Below are positions 51,290 to 60,513 of a stretch of DNA of 64,000 nt, one piece after another. This stretch comes from Chloroflexota bacterium (GTDB lineage: Bacteria; Chloroflexota; Anaerolineae; Anaerolineales; UBA11579). Position 1 is the first letter of the stretch. The number at the start of each line of letters is the position of its first letter. Made by a program: the position numbers and the translations under genes. The DNA lies in NCBI GenBank assembly GCA_018662365.1, contig JABJGH010000022.1, positions 62,001 through 126,000 on the forward strand, in the 5' to 3' direction. A model generated the notes under the pieces. The model ran no database searches, had not been told where the DNA came from, and was given only the letters and a program-made list of their open reading frames with translations.

Positions 51290-52492
51290 TTATCGATTTT
51301 TAGACCCTTTGAAAATTTTTTCCTTACCCAATTTCCTGTTGATATCTGTGATTGCTTTTTGTATTTTTGCTTGCCTAAGGTTATTGGGAGAATCCCATAG
51401 GCTCAATTGTTTCGTTGGTTGGTCAAAATTTGAAATCCCCACCCCGATCAAACGTATCGGTCTTTTTTTATTCCAATTTTCCGCCAATAATGATTTTGCG
51501 TTTGAATAAATTATCTTAGGATCATTGGTAGGAAATTCAATTGTTTTTTGTCGAGTAATCGTTGAAAAATCGGTCCAACGAAGTTTTATTTTTATCGTAG
51601 CGCCTTTTTTTTCTGAAGATTTCAAAGATTTCCCAATTTTATCGGATTGTTTTTTTATAATCGATAATATTTTTTTTTCATCTGAAATATCTTCAAAAAA
51701 TGTGCTTTCTTGACTTACAGACTTTGATCTCCTTTTTGTATTGATTTTTCTGTTATCAATTCCTTGTGATTTTAATGAGATGGAGTACCCGCTTTGACCA
51801 AATCTGTTCACTAGATCAGTTAAGGGCCAATCCGAAATGTCCCCAATCGTATAAATACCCAATTCCTCCAGCCTTGCGGCAGTTTTCGGCCCAACCCCCA
51901 TAAGCATATCTACTGGCAGGGGATGAAGAAATTCCCTTTCAGCACCTTCTTCCACGATTTTGATGCTCATAGGGTAAGAGTTGGTTTTTGTAGATGCTTT
52001 TCCAAAGTCATTGGCAATTTTTGCAACTAATTTATTAGAAGCTACGCCAATCGAGCAGGGGAGCCCAGTTTTATTTAATATTTCGGATTGAAGGTCTTTT
52101 GCTTTTTTCAATATCGAATCGGAAGAGTTCTTGTTGACCTCAATGTAGGCTTCATCTATTGACATTTGCTCCACATGATCTGAAAAACCGTTAAGTATTT
52201 CCATTACTTGCTTGGAGCGTTTTCCGTATTCATTTCTAGTTGAAGAAACAACAATCAATCCCGGGCAGAGTTGAGTAGCCCTTGCCATCGGCATAGCAGA
52301 CCTTACCCCAAATCGTCGAGCCGCATATGACGCTGAAGTAACGACACCTCGGTTAGATTTTCCTCCAACGACAAATGGTTTACCTTCAAGCTCAGGCTTA
52401 ATTAATACTTCGACTGCGCAGAAAAAAGCATCTAAATCCAAATGAAAAATGGATTTTAGTGCTTGATTATTTTCTGTGACTATATTCAACAA
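51290..52492 (-). CDS. dinB: Translesion DNA polymerase IV
   Basis: A 400-residue Y-family polymerase. Catalytic residues are in FHLDLDAFFCAVE and SIDEAYIEV, and the HhH region is LMGVGPKTAARLEELGIYTIGD. The likely start is a TTG at 52492 (or the adjacent TTG 52489), because GGGAGAG lies just upstream; the longer frame start at 52540 has no ribosome site. The gene therefore overlaps the end of xdhC by about 26 nt, which suggests coupled translation. Confidence 0.9.
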   Translation of the reverse strand: MLNIVTENNQALKSIFHLDLDAFFCAVEVLIKPELEGKPFVVGGKSNRGVVTSASYAARRFGVRSAMPMARATQLCPGLIVVSSTRNEYGKRSKQVMEILNGFSDHVEQMSIDEAYIEVNKNSSDSILKKAKDLQSEILNKTGLPCSIGVASNKLVAKIANDFGKASTKTNSYPMSIKIVEEGAEREFLHPLPVDMLMGVGPKTAARLEELGIYTIGDISDWPLTDLVNRFGQSGYSISLKSQGIDNRKINTKRRSKSVSQESTFFEDISDEKKILSIIKKQSDKIGKSLKSSEKKGATIKIKLRWTDFSTITRQKTIEFPTNDPKIIYSNAKSLLAENWNKKRPIRLIGVGISNFDQPTKQLSLWDSPNNLRQAKIQKAITDINRKLGKEKIFKGSKNR

Positions 52493-53411
52493 TCTCTCCC
52501 AAAATCGAAACGGCAATTTCTTCCGGTGTATTTGCGCCAATTTTTAATCCGGCCGGCCCCTTTATTCTTTCAATTTGGGAAGGCCTTATGCCTTTTATTT
52601 GCAATCTTTCAATCCTTTCTTTGTGAGTTTTTTTACTCCCTAAGGCACCGATATAAAAACAGTTGCTGTCTAGAGCGGACAATAATGCAGGATCGTCAAT
52701 TTTTGGATCATGAGAAAGGGTTACGATTGCTGTGGTCTTTGAAATTCCAATATCTTTGAGGACCTCATCAGGCCAGGCATTGATAATTTTCACGTCCTGG
52801 AAACGAGTTTTAGCTGAAAATGCTTTCCTTGGGTCGATTACAATAACATCGAGGCCTATAGATAATGCCAACGAGGATAGGTGCTGGGCTATTTGGGCTC
52901 CACCTATTAGAATAATCTTTAAGGGTGGAGAAATAGAATTTTTGAATATTAGACGGTTGTTAGCATGCTTTGACAGGCCAATCTTCTCGGGAGGGGAAGG
53001 CAATATATTTATTTTTCCTTGCGAAGATTTTTCATCTATAACTGAGGAATAGGATATTTCAGTTTTAGTCAGCAATGAATCGATTACCAGGTAAAAAGCA
53101 TCAGTAAAATATTGAGAATAAATTTTTATATTTCCGCCGCAAGCTAGGCCGAAATCCCATGCATCGTGATTAGAAACCCCATATTCAAGCAGTTTGCTTG
53201 ATTTCTCCGAAATAACTTTCTGAGATTCGCTAATAACTGCAGATTCTACGCATCCACCACTAACTGATCCGGCAAATTCTCCTAGATCGTTAATCGCCAT
53301 CATCGCCCCCACTTTTCTTGGAGCGGACCCCCAGGTTTCAACTACAGTTGCAATCGCAAATGGTACTTCCTTCTCGCGCCATTTCTGAATCGTTTCCAAT
53401 ATATCGTACAT
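52467..53411 (-). CDS. XdhC/CoxI-family protein
   Basis: A 314-residue protein. The N-terminal XdhC/CoxI domain has TVVETWGSAPRKVGAMMAI and GSVSGGCVESAV. The C-terminal Rossmann domain has ILIGGAQIAQHLSSLA and IGALGSKKTHKER. In known systems it helps sulfurate and insert the molybdenum cofactor of xanthine dehydrogenase-type enzymes. No such enzyme is in this window. It begins 1 nt after the stop of the cytochrome-b5-like gene. Confidence 0.9.
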   Translation of the reverse strand: MYDILETIQKWREKEVPFAIATVVETWGSAPRKVGAMMAINDLGEFAGSVSGGCVESAVISESQKVISEKSSKLLEYGVSNHDAWDFGLACGGNIKIYSQYFTDAFYLVIDSLLTKTEISYSSVIDEKSSQGKINILPSPPEKIGLSKHANNRLIFKNSISPPLKIILIGGAQIAQHLSSLALSIGLDVIVIDPRKAFSAKTRFQDVKIINAWPDEVLKDIGISKTTAIVTLSHDPKIDDPALLSALDSNCFYIGALGSKKTHKERIERLQIKGIRPSQIERIKGPAGLKIGANTPEEIAVSILGEIVEYSHRK

Positions 53412-53412
53412 G

Positions 53413-53655
53413 CTATTTATCCTCTAAAATACCTATGACCTTGACACAGGGATGTTTGAATACTTCTTTATTATGGGGAGCGTTAGCGAGTTCATCGCTT
53501 AGGTCTTGACCGCCAAAATGCAAGCATTCATGTAAGCCAGTTCGCCACTTTGGACAATCAGTAACATCGTAAACAATCCCATCATTGGCAATATATATTT
53601 TTTGTTCGAAATCGCCATCAAAGCCCTGTAATGTTGATAGATTAAATTTTTTCAT
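53413..53655 (-). CDS. Cytochrome-b5-like heme/steroid-binding domain protein
   Basis: An 80-residue protein consisting of one domain of the cytochrome-b5-like fold (IANDGIVYDVTDCPKW, HFGGQDLSDELANAPHNKEVFKHPCVKVIGIL). The axial histidines HPGG and H of true b5 are only partly matched (LHFGGQD, APHNK). Such small proteins are common next to redox enzymes; heme binding is not certain. It is packed against xdhC and downstream of plsC. Confidence 0.75.
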   Translation of the reverse strand: MKKFNLSTLQGFDGDFEQKIYIANDGIVYDVTDCPKWRTGLHECLHFGGQDLSDELANAPHNKEVFKHPCVKVIGILEDK

Positions 53656-53675
53656 AAGGTTTAATCGAAATAATA

Positions 53676-54356
53676 TTAATCCGAGGCACTAGCCATAATC
53701 TCGTTTACCCTCGGATATTCCCTATAATGGCCTCTGTTTGCTTCAGGCAAAATAGCAGCTATTTGGCACATGATCTCATCAGTTGATTTTTTTAAGAATT
53801 CTTCTTTATTCTTTTTTGGATATAATCCTAATTGATAGGGTTTTCCAATTGTTACAGTAATATCAATCTTTTTCCATGGAAATTTTTCCTTAAAATTCGA
53901 ATCTTCAGTGCCCACAGTAGAGACGGGGAGGATCCAGGCGTTTGATTTGGCTGCAATGTATGCTGCACCTGACTTTCCTTCAATCAACTCACCTTCGGGG
54001 CTTCTGGTCCCTTCAGGAGCAATAATAAATAGTCCATTGTTCTTAATCCTTCCTAGAACCTCTTTCATAGCCCGAATATCCGGGTTGAACCGATCCAAAA
54101 AAATAAAATCCATATGCTTTACCCCAAACCGATAAATGGGGTAGCCTTGATATTTTTTTGCGACTACTACAATTAAATTAGGGTGTTTTATGAACTCTTT
54201 GATAGAAAGGATCATCAACCCATCTAGGTTTCCAACATGGTTTGCAGTTAACACCACCGGTTTGTCATAGGGAATATTTTCAGCGCCGATCACTCTTTTT
54301 CTAGTAAATAATGCAAATCCAAGTTTTACAACTTGGATCAAGAAAAAACGAATCAT
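53676..54356 (-). CDS. plsC: 1-acyl-sn-glycerol-3-phosphate acyltransferase family
   Basis: A 226-residue protein with one N-terminal membrane-associated segment. The catalytic motif is NHVGNLDG (His-x4-Asp), and the second is FIIAPEGTRSPEGEL. It makes phosphatidic acid from lysophosphatidic acid or related lipids. Start 3 nt after the TerC-family gene's stop. Confidence 0.9.
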   Translation of the reverse strand: MIRFFLIQVVKLGFALFTRKRVIGAENIPYDKPVVLTANHVGNLDGLMILSIKEFIKHPNLIVVVAKKYQGYPIYRFGVKHMDFIFLDRFNPDIRAMKEVLGRIKNNGLFIIAPEGTRSPEGELIEGKSGAAYIAAKSNAWILPVSTVGTEDSNFKEKFPWKKIDITVTIGKPYQLGLYPKKNKEEFLKKSTDEIMCQIAAILPEANRGHYREYPRVNEIMASASD

Positions 54357-54359
54357 GAA

Positions 54360-55121
54360 TTACCCCTTATCTTGTTCAGGGGTGGGGGAGTAGGGAGTGC
54401 GAAGATCAACAGGTTTTGTTTTTTTATTTCTTGCCCGAATGTTTAGGTACTCAACAAAAACAGAGAATCCCATAGAGAAGTATATGTACCCCTTGGGTAT
54501 ATGGAGTTCTATTCCCTCAGCAATTAAAGAAAGTCCAATCATCAACAAGAAACTCAAAGCAAGAATTTTTATAGAAGGATGATCAGAAACAAAATCAGAT
54601 AGTGAATTTATGGAGAGCATCATGATAATAACGGAGACAACCACCGCAACAATCATTACCCAAACTTCATTCGCCATCCCAACCGCAGTAATAACTGAGT
54701 CTAAAGAGAAAACAATATCTAATAGCAAAATCTGGGTAATCACACTAATAAATGTACTCTGGACTTTTGCGGAGGATTTGCCGCTTTCCCCTTCAAGATT
54801 ATGATGTATTTCATTGGTGCTTTTTGCTAATAAGAATAAGCCACCCAGAATTAATATGATATCCCGTCCAGAGATTTCAAAATCAAATAAAACAAATAGG
54901 GTATCTGTAAGAGAGACTAACCAGGATAAAGACAACAATAACAGGATCCTTGTTCCCATAGCTAAACCCAGGCCATATTGCCGTGCCTTAATTCTTTGCT
55001 TTTCAGGTAATTTGTCTGCAAGTATTGTTATAAAAACGATATTGTCGATCCCTAAAACGATCTCCAATGCTACCAGCGTCAATAAAGACAACCATATTTG
55101 CGGGTCTGTAATCCAATCCAT
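54360..55121 (-). CDS. TerC-family integral membrane protein
   Basis: A 253-residue protein with about seven helices. It has the TerC layout: LEIVLGIDNIVFITILADKLP and LLDIVFSLDSVITAVGMA, both containing the acidic residue pairs found in this family, which has been linked to manganese export and to tellurium resistance. The C-terminus is hydrophilic. It is 3 nt upstream of plsC. Confidence 0.9.
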   Translation of the reverse strand: MDWITDPQIWLSLLTLVALEIVLGIDNIVFITILADKLPEKQRIKARQYGLGLAMGTRILLLLSLSWLVSLTDTLFVLFDFEISGRDIILILGGLFLLAKSTNEIHHNLEGESGKSSAKVQSTFISVITQILLLDIVFSLDSVITAVGMANEVWVMIVAVVVSVIIMMLSINSLSDFVSDHPSIKILALSFLLMIGLSLIAEGIELHIPKGYIYFSMGFSVFVEYLNIRARNKKTKPVDLRTPYSPTPEQDKG

Positions 55122-55169
55122 TCTGTGAAGCCTCCAAAAATAAAGTGTATGTAACGCTATAAGAATATT

Positions 55170-55937
55170 TTAATTGAATAATTCAAATATTCCCAAAAGT
55201 TTTAGTGAAGAGATAGTCACAATTAGGATTAACAGCCTTCTAATCCAAATGGTTCCTTTCTCAACTGCGATCTTTGTGCCAACCCAAGCGCCTAGCATGT
55301 TCCCAATTGCCAGGATAAAGCCTGCTTTAAAATTTACCTGTCCCTGAACAATAAATATCCAGAACGTGAGTGACGTAGACATTAAAACAATACCAACCTT
55401 AACGGCATTAGCGTGGATCAAATTATAACCTGCACCAAGAACTAAACCAGATAATAGAAATATTCCAACTCCAGCTTGAATAAACCCTCCATATATACCG
55501 ATCAAGAAAAATAGAAGATATTGGGATATGGTCGGTTTATTTTCCAATAGAGTAATTTCCCCAATAAGCCATTTTTTAGGGCGCAATAAAATGATAAACA
55601 ACATAAATACCATGATGTAGCCAAATGCTGACCGAAATAAATCCGGAGAAATGATTGTGGCTAAATAGGATCCAATGGCCCATCCAATAATTGAGGGTAT
55701 TCCAAATTGTCGAAGTCCATTCCGATCAAGCATTTTCTTCTCAGAGAATCCCCGAATTCCAACAATGTTTTGAAGCAATATTGCAATTCGGTTAGTGCCA
55801 TTAGCTACTTGGAGAGGAAGGCCAAGCAGCTCTAAGATTGGCAGGGTAATTAGAGAGCCGCTGCCGGCAAGGGTATTGATAATCCCAGCAATAAAACCTG
55901 CAACAACAATTAGAAAGTAGATAGGGTCAAACGGCAT
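55170..55937 (-). CDS. TauE/SafE-family membrane transporter
   Basis: A 255-residue protein with about eight helices. Family segments: GFIAGIINTLAGSGSLITLPIL near the N-terminus and GIYGGFIQAGVGIFLLSG in the middle. Homologues export sulfite or sulfoacetate-type anions; substrate not predictable. First gene of the minus-strand run that ends at the LmbE-family gene. Confidence 0.88.
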   Translation of the reverse strand: MPFDPIYFLIVVAGFIAGIINTLAGSGSLITLPILELLGLPLQVANGTNRIAILLQNIVGIRGFSEKKMLDRNGLRQFGIPSIIGWAIGSYLATIISPDLFRSAFGYIMVFMLFIILLRPKKWLIGEITLLENKPTISQYLLFFLIGIYGGFIQAGVGIFLLSGLVLGAGYNLIHANAVKVGIVLMSTSLTFWIFIVQGQVNFKAGFILAIGNMLGAWVGTKIAVEKGTIWIRRLLILIVTISSLKLLGIFELFN

Positions 55938-56067
55938 ATGGGTACTCCAAAGGAATGCTATCAGAAAAATTAGATTGCTTATCAGCAGTGTTGATTGAAT
56001 TACAAACTAGTTTATTGCGCATAGCCATATTAATAAATATAATAAAAATTTTACTACACAAATCAAA

Positions 56068-57042
56068 CTACTCTTCAAAAATTTTGTGGTAACCCTTATC
56101 TAACTCATCATCGTTCAAATGCGCATATCTTTGAGTAACTTGTATGTTTTTATGTCGGGCAAGTTCTTGGGCTAATTTTAAATTACCTCCGGATCCAATT
56201 AATACATTCGTTACAAAATAGTGCCTAAACGAATGGGGGGTGATTGTACCGGCATGATTTTCCCCAAGGATTTCTTTTACCCGGCGGTTTATGATATTTC
56301 TCCCAGTAGATGGAGAGATACTCAATATTTTCTCCCCAGCGCCTTTATCGTGTCTTGAAAAGATGGGTAAGGTGGGTAAAGGCTTTCCTGATTTTCCGTC
56401 ATTGCTAGACCGTAGAGATAAATAAGATTTTATGGAGCGAAATGATCTAGAAGAAAATCTTACGATAGCCTGTGAATCTCCTTTACCAATAATGAGCGCT
56501 TTAAATTCATTCCAGTCTAAATCTCCTCGTCTGAGGTTGCACATTTCATGAACTCTCATCCCAGTATCAGCTAAGGTTATGATAAATGCAGCGTCTCTGA
56601 AATTTATTAACTGATCTTTTTCACTCTCATACGATAAATTAACAAAATCAGAGGCATATTCAATAACTTTTTCGATATTTTCTTTTGGAAATTGGGGAAG
56701 TCTTTGTCCTAAACGGCGGGAACGAGACTTAATTAGCATCTGAAGCCTTTGCAAATTGATTGAAGCCAATTCCTCTGCCAAAAGATATTGATAAAACCCT
56801 TTCACTGCAATAAGGTAAAGTTGCTCTGTAGCAGCTGAAAATTGCTTGAGATAGGTCGCCATTTTACCTATTAGGTCCTCATTGATACTTTTTATTTCAA
56901 ATTTATCCGGATCAATGCCCTGGCCTTCCATTACAGAGGAGAATACCTTTATAGCTTTAGAATAGGCAATATATGTATTTTCGCTTCGAGAAAGCGAAAT
57001 CATTTCGAGATATCTGTCAAAGGCATTTCTAATGGTGATCAT
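56068..57042 (-). CDS. Tyrosine recombinase, XerC/D-like
   Basis: A 324-residue protein. An N-terminal SAM-like core-binding domain (about 5-100) precedes the catalytic domain. Catalytic residues are visible: Arg in ADTGMRVHEM, Lys in IGKGDSQAIV, HSFRH (His-x2-Arg), His in LARHKNIQ and Tyr in QRYAHL. Lengths fit Xer-type recombinases. No integrated element, excisionase or attachment repeat is recognisable beside it, so it could be the chromosomal Xer or a relic of an integrase. Confidence 0.9.
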   Translation of the reverse strand: MITIRNAFDRYLEMISLSRSENTYIAYSKAIKVFSSVMEGQGIDPDKFEIKSINEDLIGKMATYLKQFSAATEQLYLIAVKGFYQYLLAEELASINLQRLQMLIKSRSRRLGQRLPQFPKENIEKVIEYASDFVNLSYESEKDQLINFRDAAFIITLADTGMRVHEMCNLRRGDLDWNEFKALIIGKGDSQAIVRFSSRSFRSIKSYLSLRSSNDGKSGKPLPTLPIFSRHDKGAGEKILSISPSTGRNIINRRVKEILGENHAGTITPHSFRHYFVTNVLIGSGGNLKLAQELARHKNIQVTQRYAHLNDDELDKGYHKIFEE

Positions 57043-57255
57043 GAAATATATTCTATATGTTATTTACTAAAATGTAGGATTTCTAAAGTAGCAATTTATG
57101 ATCTAAACGACTTGAATAGGGGGGGCAGAACATATGTTTCGTTATTGTAACATCAAATAAATTAACAATATTGGTATCAGAAAATTTAAATGACGGCATT
57201 TAGTAATACGAAAAATGAAACTCAAAGTTTACGATCAGGAAGGGGTAAAGAGACA

Positions 57256-57332
57256 AAGTATATGCTTGCGGTAATAATACTTATCGATACCTTGAGTTTT
57301 GTATGAAGTAATATCCTCCCCTGCATATACTT
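57256..57332. repeat. 10-bp inverted repeat in the gap between recombinase and SH3 lipoprotein genes
   Basis: AAGTATATGC (57256-57265) and GCATATACTT (57323-57332) are perfectly complementary and 57 nt apart. The right copy lies directly after the stop of the SH3 lipoprotein gene. It could be a transcription-termination or protein-binding structure; it has no T-run. The remainder of the 292-bp gap 57043-57334 shows nothing else recognisable. Confidence 0.45.
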
Positions 57333-57334
57333 AT

Positions 57335-58213
57335 CTATGGTTGTGGTGTTTCGGTCGGTTGGTGAAGTGGCCATACAAAGTTGAACCAATCTGTATATCC
57401 ATGCTTTTCTGCTCCCAACACTCTTACGTAAGATTGTGTTTCACAGCCTGGCTCGTCAATTACAGAAGAATATTCGTACCAGGCCCCTTTCAAGATTTCG
57501 ACAATTTCTCCTCCCTGACACACCCACGCTTCAATTACGTATGGTGCTTGGTTTGTAAGATCAAAATCGTCTCTTGCGATCATTTGCAGTACATTCCAAG
57601 AAAGATTGACCACATTTTCGTTTCTAATTGCCGTAACCCCACTCATTTGATAAAATCCTGGCATGTAGGTTCTTGGGAGCACAGAATGGATTTTTACAGG
57701 GGCTATTGACATAACCTCGCCATTTATATCCATATAATCGGATTTGACCCAACATGCATTTGTGCCCCCGATAGCTCGGATCAATAGCCAGGTCCCACTC
57801 CTGTTTCGTCCAAATATTTCTAAGTAGTCGCCTTCAAAAACTCCGTACTTAAATAAGTACATCGCACCAGGACCATAATTACAGGATAAAGCGCCGACAT
57901 TCACCGCCCCATTTAATATAGCATAAGTAGGAGTGATAGTAGGCTGAGGAGTTGAGGTGGGTGATTTGATACTAGTAGGTATCGGGGTACTTGTTTGAGA
58001 ATCCAATTGAGTAGAAGTTGCAGCCTGAGTAGGGTTTTGGACTAATGTCGGATTATATACCACTGTAGATGATGAAGTTTTCTCTATCACAGGGCCAACA
58101 TAATTATTATCATCCATTGCAAGATCCAGCAAAGAAGTATCGAAATTACAACCGCTGATAATGATAATTATTAGAATAACTATTGAGGAAATTCTTTTCA
58201 GAAAATATTGCAT
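57335..58213 (-). CDS. SH3-domain lipoprotein
   Basis: A 292-residue protein from ATG 58213, where a signal peptide with lipobox IISGC begins; an earlier TTG frame start would spoil the signal. After a Thr/Ser/Pro linker (PTSIKSPTSTPQPTITPT), an SH3b-type domain (about 125-180, VGALSCNYGPGAMYLFKYGV, GDYLEIFGRNRSGTWLLIRA) is followed by a C-terminal domain with several Cys and Trp residues. It is a surface protein of unknown ligand, a type common in Anaerolineae. Confidence 0.75.
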   Translation of the reverse strand: MQYFLKRISSIVILIIIIISGCNFDTSLLDLAMDDNNYVGPVIEKTSSSTVVYNPTLVQNPTQAATSTQLDSQTSTPIPTSIKSPTSTPQPTITPTYAILNGAVNVGALSCNYGPGAMYLFKYGVFEGDYLEIFGRNRSGTWLLIRAIGGTNACWVKSDYMDINGEVMSIAPVKIHSVLPRTYMPGFYQMSGVTAIRNENVVNLSWNVLQMIARDDFDLTNQAPYVIEAWVCQGGEIVEILKGAWYEYSSVIDEPGCETQSYVRVLGAEKHGYTDWFNFVWPLHQPTETPQP

Positions 58214-58326
58214 TTCGAGTTGATTAAACCACAAATTTTGAATAAACAATAAGAAAAATATAATTCTCCCATACCTTTACATCGACTTCCTTGTCTCGTA
58301 AGTTTCAAGATGTTATTATAATTTTT

Positions 58327-59466
58327 ATGGAAACGAGGATATCAAAATTACAGAAAAATATCAATAATTCAGAAATAGAAGCAGATATAAAAAAGACTTC
58401 TATTCCCCTTTTTCTGATAAAAAGGATATTGTCAGGTATCTTATCCTTGGTAATTATTACTTTCCTAATAAATTCGATCACATTTCTTTCCCCCCCACGT
58501 GAACGTGCTTTATTGATATTTGGGTCTCCCCCAATGTATCTTTCTGAGACAGAGGTTGAAACTTCACTCACTCAAATAATAGAAGATTACGGGTTTGACA
58601 AACCTCTTTTTGAACAGTACAAGATTTGGGTAGTTGGCGTATTCTCCGGGAATCTTGGCTTGGGCAATATTTTTGGCGAAGAAGTTATAGTAATTATAAA
58701 ATCTCGAATTCCTATAACTTTAGAATTACTTATCTATTCGATATTATTTTATATTCCCATTGGTATATTATTCGGAGCAATATCTGGTTGGCGCGAGAAT
58801 AAACCCATTGACATCATTAGCCGCTTCACAAGTTATGTTAGTTTTTCGATCCCCCCATTTATATTAAGCATAATTTTCATTTCAATATTTTATGTAACCC
58901 TAGGGTGGTTTATGCCGGGCCGAATAGGAATTTCCGAGGGGATGCTGATAAGGGAAGAAACATTTGTCCATTACACCAGATTTTTAAGTATCGATGGCTT
59001 CTTAAACAACAAACCAGAAGTTAGCATTGATGCGATTAGACGACTCGTAATGCCAGCTGTGGCGTTATCCTTTTCATTTCTTGGAACTCTTCTATTAGTC
59101 ACCAGAAAATCTATGATAGCTGAGATCAAAAAGGATTATATTACAAGCGCTTATGCAAGAGGGTTGACAAATACCAAGGTTTTATTCAACCATGCTCTGA
59201 AGAATGCAATATTACCCAGCATTACAGCAAGTTCATTGATGATTACCTCAATGCTCACCGAGCTATACATTATTGAGAGAGTTTTCAATCGACATGGTCT
59301 TTCGGAATTAATGTTTATGTCCATGATCCCACCAGTAAATATCGGGGTTGCTTTAGGGTTTGCCTTGTACAATTTTCTGTTTGTTTATTTAGTAATGTTT
59401 ATCTTTGACATTCTTACAATCCTCATTTCCCCTAATTTTAGTTTGATTAACGGAGAATCAAAATGA
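58327..59466 (+). CDS. DppB-type ABC transporter permease
   Basis: A 379-residue protein from ATG 58327; a TTG start at 58291 is in frame but TATAAT at 58317-58322 would lie inside it. About six helices; the permease signature is AEIKKDYITSAYARGLTNTKVLFNHALKNAILPSI (EAA-type loop). It is a peptide/nickel-type permease. Its partner follows with a 4-nt overlap. No solute-binding protein or ATPase is next to the pair. Confidence 0.88.
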   Translation: METRISKLQKNINNSEIEADIKKTSIPLFLIKRILSGILSLVIITFLINSITFLSPPRERALLIFGSPPMYLSETEVETSLTQIIEDYGFDKPLFEQYKIWVVGVFSGNLGLGNIFGEEVIVIIKSRIPITLELLIYSILFYIPIGILFGAISGWRENKPIDIISRFTSYVSFSIPPFILSIIFISIFYVTLGWFMPGRIGISEGMLIREETFVHYTRFLSIDGFLNNKPEVSIDAIRRLVMPAVALSFSFLGTLLLVTRKSMIAEIKKDYITSAYARGLTNTKVLFNHALKNAILPSITASSLMITSMLTELYIIERVFNRHGLSELMFMSMIPPVNIGVALGFALYNFLFVYLVMFIFDILTILISPNFSLINGESK

Positions 59467-60383
59467 TTCGGTCGATAATTAGATACCCCGATAAAGGAAA
59501 ATTATTGTTAGCGTTGTTTTTGATAATTATGTTTTTTGCAATTGCCTTGGCTGCACCATTACTCTCAGAACAGGAAGATCCTACGCAACCAAGCTATTTT
59601 AAAATTGTGGGAAAACCCTATGATGTTAATCCATACCCACCTACCCCCGAAGTCCCACTTGGCACCACCCCAAGGCAATATGATATTTTCCATACTTTAG
59701 TTTGGGGCACCCGTTCTGCATTGAGTTTTGGATTAACAATCACATTTATATCCGCTTTCTTTGGAATCCTTTTAGGAGCACTTAGTGGATTTACCCAGGG
59801 AAAAATTGGGGATCTAATCATTAGAATATCGGATACGTTTATAAGTTTTCCCACTATCGCTGGCGTTGTGCTGATCAATTCTTTTTATGCGAGTCAGACT
59901 GCTAATTTAGGAGCGACTCCAGATATCATGCATCCAATCATTAATTTTATGATTGAAAGAAATATACATCCCGTTACTCTTGCCCTTATTGCTTTTTCTT
60001 GGATGCCATACGTAAAATTAACTCACACTTCGGTAATACAACAAATGGAGCAAGAATATATTCAAGCAGCGAAATCTATCGGTGCTTCCAAATTGCGAAT
60101 CATAATTACTCACATCCTTCCAAATATTTATTCTCCCATTTTAGTCATTGCAGCTAAATCGATTGGTGGACTAGTTATTTTAGATGCAGGTTTAACTTAT
60201 ATTGGTATTAGTGGCGCAACCGAATGGGGTTCTCTTTTAGTAATTTCTCGCGATTGGATCGTTGGTTCTCTTGCGATCACCTATTGGTGGGTGTTTTTCC
60301 CGCCTGTTATTACAATCATTTTATTTGGACTTGCGTGGAATTTTTTCGGAGATCAGCTTACTTCCCTTCTAAACCCGCGTTAA
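59463..60383 (+). CDS. DppC-type ABC transporter permease
   Basis: A 306-residue permease with about six helices. The N-terminal region of the DppC type (PLLSEQEDPTQPSY) and the loop EQEYIQAAKSIGASKLRIIITHILPNI give family and type. It overlaps the preceding gene by 4 nt (ATGA). The ATPases must be encoded elsewhere. Substrate class is peptides, nickel or related solutes, not determinable here. Confidence 0.9.
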   Translation: MIRSIIRYPDKGKLLLALFLIIMFFAIALAAPLLSEQEDPTQPSYFKIVGKPYDVNPYPPTPEVPLGTTPRQYDIFHTLVWGTRSALSFGLTITFISAFFGILLGALSGFTQGKIGDLIIRISDTFISFPTIAGVVLINSFYASQTANLGATPDIMHPIINFMIERNIHPVTLALIAFSWMPYVKLTHTSVIQQMEQEYIQAAKSIGASKLRIIITHILPNIYSPILVIAAKSIGGLVILDAGLTYIGISGATEWGSLLVISRDWIVGSLAITYWWVFFPPVITIILFGLAWNFFGDQLTSLLNPR

Positions 60384-60513
60384 TGTAAATATTTTAACGT
60401 AATATATAAAGATTTATGACTATGCGCAACTTACATTTTAATTTAATAAGTTCATTTTCTTATAATCAATTATAATCGGGTCGAAAATACTACATCATAA
60501 AAGGATCAAGAAA

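Noticed and set aside
57256-57332. attL/attR of an integrated element
   Set aside because: It is an inverted rather than a direct repeat, there is no tRNA beside it and no cargo between the arms.
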